Made by a program: the position numbers and the translations under genes
The notes under the pieces: generated by a model
Database searches by the model: none
Seen by the model: the letters and a program-made list of their open reading frames with translations, nothing else
What the model was told of the DNA's origin: nothing
Shown here: positions 58,198-64,000 of the stretch, piece by piece
Position numbering within the stretch: the stretch's first letter is position 1
Layout: each line of letters opens with the position of its first letter
Assembly (NCBI RefSeq): GCF_003573695.1
Contig: NC_039362.1
Coordinates: 115,113,120 to 115,177,119, forward strand
Length of the DNA: 64,000 nucleotides
Direction of reading: 5' to 3'
DNA from: Papaver somniferum
Lineage: Eukaryota; Streptophyta; Magnoliopsida; Ranunculales; Papaveraceae

Positions 58198-60181
58198 TGT
58201 TAGGGCATTTGCTCGGTTGAACCCACTAGCGTTGTTATGTCAAGTTAGTTGTCAATTTTAGTTGCCAAAATGCATTCTTGATTTAGCATACTTTTGGACT
58301 AGATTAGGTCTAAGAAGTTGAATTGAAGCTATCCTTAAAGGATGAAGACTGAAGACTACAAGAAGACATCAACAAGTACTTCATCAACAAAGGTATGTGA
58401 TTGATTTCATTTGTATTCTTGTTCAATTCTACCTTTCTAATCTATCGAGATATATGCTCACAGTATGGAACAATTCCTATGACGGTAAATGTACATTTAT
58501 GTATATATACTTGGGGTTATTTGATTCATGACTTTGGTGACAATAACCTTTATCCCTATAGAGGATCTCATGTTATAGTGAATGAGCTTACGAATTCAAC
58601 GAGCCAAGAATCACTCAATTCCGAGTTATAACGATGAAGTTATGAGTGATTTATTAAAGTAACAATTATAAGTGTTTCTGTAATTGTTACAGTTCGTTAG
58701 TAGGAAACAATCCATGGACTGTTTGTAATGGTTCACGGACTTGGGCCCAATTACGTAACTACAAGGCATTTTTGGTCAAGTTGGTGATGTTTCCTTATCC
58801 AGGCAAGATGGCTATTACTCCAAACATCTTTGATTACCATATTAAAGTGTTTGTGATTCCTTCCTAATTTAATTTGTGATTTATTCACATAAATACAATT
58901 TTGCTAAATTAATTATTTATTTAATTATTTTGGCAGGAGTTGTAACTTAGGAAAGACTCCCAAAATTAGGAGAGTCTTGAAAAAGGAAAATAGTTATGCT
59001 TAGCTTTCAAGCTACCTTTCACTATACGTTTTCATCCCCTTTGGAAAATTGGTGTAAAACTCATAAGGTTGTTTTCCATGTCTTTTGTTCTTCGTGAACA
59101 AGAGTGAGATAAAAGTCTTTGTATTGAGGATCACAAAGCCGAGTTGGATTAATATTTGTGATTGATTATACAACTTGTAATCTAGGTTTTTCACCTCTTG
59201 TCTATTCTAAGGTTTTCTCTTTTGATATAAAATCGTTCAAGAGTTTTTGATTATAAACCCTAGGTTTTGATAGATTTCAGTTTCCGATCGTATACCAACA
59301 TTTGTTAGTCGAGATCGGAAGCTAGAAAGAAAACCTCGATTAAGGCATCTCGTAAAAATCCTTAAGAATTTTTAAACAAGATATCTCTAGATTTATTCTA
59401 GCTGCTCTTGTTGTAGAATAATTAGGTTTCTCTTCCTTTATTGAAGAGTATAACAATCCCTAGTTTGCAAGTTTGTTTTGATATTACTTTTACCTAGTAA
59501 TTTTTTTATCAAAATAAACACAAGATTTCAAAAACCTTGATTCACATTTAAAGGGAAATCAAACCGGTGTTTTGTGCAAACAAAATATCGAATCGTATCA
59601 ATCGTGTTGTTGTATCTTCTAAAGATAGCCTTGGGTTCTGCTAGAAGATTTACGAGAAGAATTCCTAAAGATAATCGGTGTTGTGCTAGGAGTTTTATTT
59701 GTGTTGAAGGACTGATTACATCTAGTCTGAATAGGTAGTAGAAATTTGGTGTAACAGCTTATAATCAGTGTGTGTTTATTCTGGACCAGGTCCCGGGGTT
59801 TTTCTGCATTTGCGGTTTCCTCGTTAACAAAATTTCTGGTGTCTGTGTTATTTCTTTTCCGCATTATATTGTTTATCTTTATAATTGAAATATGACAGCT
59901 TGTGCGTTAATCAATCATCATTGATAAATCCGACCTTGTTTGTTGGATATGATTTTGATTGATCTTGGATATTGGTCTTTGGTACCGTCCAAGTATTTCT
60001 CACATCAATCAGGCTCATAGATTCCTATCTGTTTGATTTGCTGATTGATTTGAGAAAAAGAGATAAAATCTTTAGTATTATTTTTTGATTGAGTTTTTAC
60101 TTTCAGAATATTACTATGGTTTAGTTTATACAGACTGCCAAACGAAATATTGGGTTTGGTTGTTAGACCCCCGCTTTTTCA
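58198..60181 (+). repeat. 5' LTR of third element
   Basis: 1984 bp, TGTTAGGGCATTTGC...CCCCCGCTTTTTCA. It carries the GGTCCCGGGGTTTTTCTGC block at about 59790. It lacks the palindrome module of the A LTRs, which accounts for its shorter length. Confidence 0.8.
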
Positions 60182-60183
60182 AT

Positions 60184-60195
60184 TGGTATCAGAGC
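60184..60195 (+). promoter_or_regulatory. Primer-binding site, initiator Met type
   Basis: TGGTATCAGAGC, a perfect copia primer site two bases after the LTR. Confidence 0.88.
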
Positions 60196-60247
60196 AGGCA
60201 AACACGTTAAGATCTCATAAGTCTGTGTTTGAAGCAATCTGATCGTT

Positions 60248-62231
60248 ATGGACAGAAGTGCTATCTCTATAAACGTACCACCAGTCTTCGATGTCACGAA
60301 CTATTTATGGTGGAAAATTTCTATGCGTTCTTTTATTCAAGCGCGATATTTTTAATCATGGGTTCGCATTGTTAATGGTTATAATCCTCCATTAGTTACA
60401 GTAGACGGTGTAACTGTTGCAAAGGATATTGGTGAATATAGTGATCTTGAGATTCTTGCTGCAAAGCAAAATTCTGAAGGATTAAATGCTATCATCCATG
60501 CCATTACCCCATATCTCCAGCACCACGTGACTACGTGTAATAAGTCTAAAGATGCTTGGGATATATTAGAAACCGTATTTGAAGGGAATTCCACAGAGAG
60601 AAAACCGAGGCTTCAAAACCTAGCATCTGACTGGGAAAACCTTCGCATGTCTGATGATTAAACCTTTGATGAGTTTAACCAAAGACTTTCTCAAATAGTT
60701 AACGCCTCATATTCATTAGGAAGAACTATCCCAGAGAAAGTTATTGTGTGCAAAATTCTCAGGTCTCTACCATCAAGATACGAGTCTAAGAAACATGCCA
60801 TTGAAGAAGCAAACAATCTTTCTACACTCTCCAGAAATACTCTTGTTGGAAAGTTAAAGATCTTTGATAATGAACACGCATCTAGAAAAGAGGTGATTTC
60901 TCTTAAAGATGCAAACAATTCTGAATCCTCTAAGGATAAATCTGGTTCGCCGGATACTAAGGGTGTTACTCCACGACAATTTAGAAAATTCTTGAGAGAC
61001 AGGAAAAAGAGTTTTTCTAAAGGTGCAACATCTCCTAATGATGATGTACAATGCTATAACTGTCGTGGTTTCGGGAACTTGTCTTCAGTATGTCTTAGCT
61101 GGAGCCGTAGACGATCGGCATATGCAGCAGCTTTGCCTACTCTTGATGATGGACCTGAATATTATAATCCCCAAGAGTACGCAGGCGAGATTACATTAGC
61201 TTCTGGAAAAATTCTTTCGGATACTAATTCTGATTCTGACGAAGAAGTGTTCCATGTGGATCCAGTTGCTAATAATCTTCTTAAGGAATGTCATCAAAAA
61301 CTCTCGGAAGCTGAAAGCACAATTTTCAGTGAGAAAGTTAAATATGACAGACTTCGTAGTCGGAATAAAGACTTGCAAGACCAACTTGATTCTAGTGGTG
61401 CAAGATATTATCTCAACGAAATACGAAATCTTAAATAAGAAATTGCCGAAGGTCGAGATCGGGAAATTTCTCTTCAAGCGAAGCTAGATAACTTGGAGAA
61501 CATCGAGATGAAGTTGTTATTTGATTCGGAACGAGAAGATCTCAAAGTTCAATGTGAATCATCCAAGAATGATCTAGTTATTGCGCTTGAAAAGGTCAAA
61601 AGGTTGGAAGAAGAAACCTCGAGCTTAAAAGAGAGTTTGTCTAGAAATAGCAGCTCAGATAAATTAATCCCAATATTGGGAGCATGTAGAATTCATCATG
61701 ATAAACGAGGATTGGGCTATGAAGGAATAGACGCTCCTAGTATTTGTAAAGAGGTAAAATTTTTCAGAGCTAAAAATTCTTCTCAACTAAAACCTTCCAC
61801 GGTTGACAAAAGTGAAGTATCTCTACCAACTGCCGATGACGAAAAGAGGAAATTATGTCAAGCTCCAAAGCAAGTACATACACATTCAGGTAACACTAAA
61901 CATAACTTTTTCCATTCAACTAAACGTTGCTTTTATTGTGGAAAACCAGGTCATTTGCAGAGGAATTGCAAATATCTTAAACGAGATAAAACCAAATTTG
62001 ATTCTGTTAAGATGTCAAGATCTGATGTTCCAAACTGGAGAAAAACTGAGTTTCATAAGTTCTTCTAGTATTCCCTCAAAGAAATTTCTTAATTATATTG
62101 GGGATAAAAAGAAATATGTTGCTCCTAAAGCTACTCAGAAATGGGTACGAAAGAAGATCAATAAAGCAACGAGTACTATTAAGAAGGATCTCCCAGACAA
62201 GAGTTCGATAAGGGATAACATCTTAAAATGA
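60248..62231 (+). pseudogene. gag: Ty1/copia gag with two zinc-knuckle sites
   Basis: One frame from the ATG at 60248 to the stop at 62066, with in-frame stops at 60353, 60659 and 61436. It then shifts by one frame near 62050 and continues to 62231. The first about 220 codons are the UBN2-type gag domain (VTNYLWWKISM, AWDILETVFEG, VGKLKIF). Next is CYNCRGFGNLSSVC (about 61051), a knuckle whose His is Asn. A long Glu/Lys/Leu coiled coil follows (about 61265-61650). The second knuckle CFYCGKPGHLQRNC (about 61928) is complete. The end (YVAPKATQKWVRKK) is the sequence that normally leads into protease, but no protease follows. Two knuckles separated by a coiled coil fit the SIRE/Maximus lineage. 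Confidence 0.85.
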
Positions 62232-62445
62232 CGTGGAATAGTTATTGAAAGTTTCAAGGAAGTTGTTAAATTCCTAGATTCCATGCATGATTTTGTTTCC
62301 AATACCTGTGGTGAGCAAGATTTTGTTCACCTCAACACAACCTGATTGTGTTGGAAGTGCATCCTCACCAATAAGCCCTTGTAAATGCGGTGAGGCTTGC
62401 AAAAGAATTGGGGCGCACATATTGTGTTGGGTAATTTTTGAATAT

Positions 62446-63133
62446 GAGAAACAATTTATTGTTTCGAGCTGAGTCTAACTCACTTACATATTTCTCGAAA
62501 TATGTGTTGGTAAGCTTTTGCTATGGCCAAGTTCATCTTTACCTAGTGAAGAAAGTCATGTTATGTTTCAATCACTTTGGAAATTGCTTACTTTGACGAA
62601 AAATAGTTTGTGAATAACAACTATATAATAAAGTCCTCTAAGAATGTTTCAATGTTTGAAATGAGAGTTTAGATTATATAACCAATGATGGATGTAAGCA
62701 TTGTGTGGTAACACATATATGTATAAGTCCTTTTTCCTTGAACCGAAGTTTGCGAACTTTGTTGATCAAGAGAACCGGAACAAGAGCTGTGAACTCAGTC
62801 CGGGAACCCAGTCCGCGAACTGGCGGAAGTTCTCGACCCGAGAAAATCTGCTGGAGTTTGAGAACTCCTTCCGGGAACTTAAGTCCGTGAACTAAGTCTG
62901 CGAACTTAAATTGGTTATATCTAAAGACGATTTTTGTGAACTTATATTTATATTAACTAAGGAATGCAAAATACAAACCGTGGCTATAAAGTTCATGAAT
63001 CGATTCGAGTGAATCAAATCGTTTTTGCTTTGATTGTGTCTTGTGTAGTTACATAAGATTTATACAATTAAACAACTCTCTAACTAGTTCATTTGAGTCA
63101 TTTGAACTATTTATGGTAAAGATGAATATGGTT
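62446..63133 (+). repeat. Family-A LTR fragment inside the internal region
   Basis: From about TTTCGAGCTGAGTCTAACTC to GATGAATATGGTTAA the sequence follows the A LTR (compare 45833-46515), including a GTTTGCGAACTT / GTCCGCGAAC palindrome module at 62745-62905. Before it lies post-gag sequence, after it 3' untranslated sequence. It has no LTR ends and no TSD. Confidence 0.7.
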
Positions 63134-64000
63134 AAATACCACGCATATGATTCTTAATTACCTAACTTGATGTGTGATTGAAATTCTTATGTATAACAGG
63201 TTAGAAGCAATAATCTATGCCATTGGATGTTGGTTTTTATTGTCAAAGAATATTTTTCATACACTTATGGTAACCATTCTTGGTGTAAATCCTTATGGAA
63301 AAGGTTATTCTTCCTTCTAAGCATATCATTTCTTGTTTATACAAGTGTGTATCTTAGAAAAGATGATCACAATACATGATCTTCATAATTATATATTGTG
63401 TGTTGTTACCATGAGATAGTTATATTGTTTCTAGTAACACAATCTCATGAGATACTTTCAATGATTGGTTCTTAACTCGTATCTCCTTGTAGGGTTTCTA
63501 AAATCCAATATATAAATCCTTATCTCTGGAGTAAGGTCACTCTTGTTGTTCTTTCGGGAATGACATCTTATGGGGGAGAGTTCTTAAATGAACTTGTGCT
63601 TAATTGCTATATCTTTAAGGGGAGAAGCGGTTGTGGAACATGTAGGGGTTAACTTGTATCTTAATAAACTCCTTGATGAAGTCACTAAGTTTCGACTCTG
63701 TGATATCATCTAAAGTAAAGTTGATATGTTTTTCCTTTGGTCAAGAAGTTCCTCTATGAAAATTTCATTGGGATCCTACCAGTCTTCGTACCTTTGCCAA
63801 TTTATATTGACAAAAGGGGGAGAATTATTTTGTAGTTCACACTACATATACATATGGTTTATGGATCATTATGTAAGGGGGAGTGGTTTTCATTGTGATA
63901 TGAAGTATTGACTAAGGGGGAGTGATACATATCACCGTAGTATTATTGTCAAAGTTGTGATACAATTGAACTTTGATGCTGTGTAATAATACTATGATGG
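63134..64000 (+). other. 3' untranslated region with polypurine tracts
   Basis: Matches 50666-51130 of the complete A element. AAAAGGGGGAGAATT (63815), TAAGGGGGAGTGG (63875) and TAAGGGGGAGTGAT (63915) are in the same order. No coding frame is supported; 63726-63911 is a chance frame. Confidence 0.65.

Larger units (their letters stand above)
58198..64000 (+). mobile_element. Third gag-only copia element, runs off the window
   Basis: 5' LTR 58198-60181, initiator Met primer site, gag frame 60248-62231, a misplaced LTR fragment (62446-63133), then the family's 3' untranslated region with polypurine tracts to the window end. The 3' LTR is not reached. No protease, integrase, RT or RNase H lies between gag and the polypurine tracts. 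The LTR start (GGTTGAACCCACTAGCGTTG) is closer to family B, whereas its 3' part and the internal region are like family A. Confidence 0.75.

Noticed and set aside
60379..60918. Minus-strand frames over gag
   Set aside because: Shadows of the plus-strand gag frame, which has UBN2-type motifs and zinc knuckles.

Overview
This window is plant nuclear DNA from an LTR-retrotransposon-rich intergenic region. I find no cellular gene I can name, no tRNA or rRNA and no CRISPR array. Initiator-Met and Asp-type primer sites, Ty1/copia and Ty3/gypsy proteins, a Tat-lineage dual RNase H and GT-AG introns all fit an angiosperm, probably a eudicot. I cannot name the species.

The layout is a set of nested insertions, most of them closed by a matching 5-bp target-site duplication (TSD). 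Left block (about 0.9-13.9 kb): an old copia-type LTR remnant (B3) holds a plus-strand solo LTR (B2, 1125-9827, TSD ATTAT/GTTAT). B2 holds a minus-strand solo LTR of the same family (B1, 3293-9386, TSD ACGTG), and B1 holds a further insertion of about 3.2 kb. B3 also carries an unrelated 3.08-kb solo LTR (C, 10003-13081, TSD GGGAT).

Central block (about 13.9-43.4 kb): a minus-strand, gag-only copia remnant is split by a family-A solo LTR (17422-41713, TSD GGTAT). That LTR is split by a 21.8-kb Athila-type gypsy element (17819-39607, minus strand, TSD CCAAG). One Athila LTR holds a Tat-lineage gypsy element (19556-27549, minus strand, TSD ATTCT). The other holds a Mutator-like non-autonomous element (34227-37140, about 10-bp TSD).

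Right block (45.4-64 kb): a family-A solo LTR (45464-56364, TSD TATAT) is split by a complete family-A element (45503-53820, TSD GCTAT). A truncated A LTR and a third gag-only element follow and run off the window.

The most interesting gene is at 20408-22669. It is a plus-strand, five-exon coiled-coil gene with its own TATA box, carried antisense inside the Tat element between pol and the 3' LTR. The Tat element has lost gag and part of RT, but this antisense gene is nearly intact: phase is consistent across all four introns and there is a single one-base frameshift. Other points of interest are a copia family that lacks pol in all three copies, palindromic decamers that differ between LTR copies, and a palindrome array inside the Mutator-like element.
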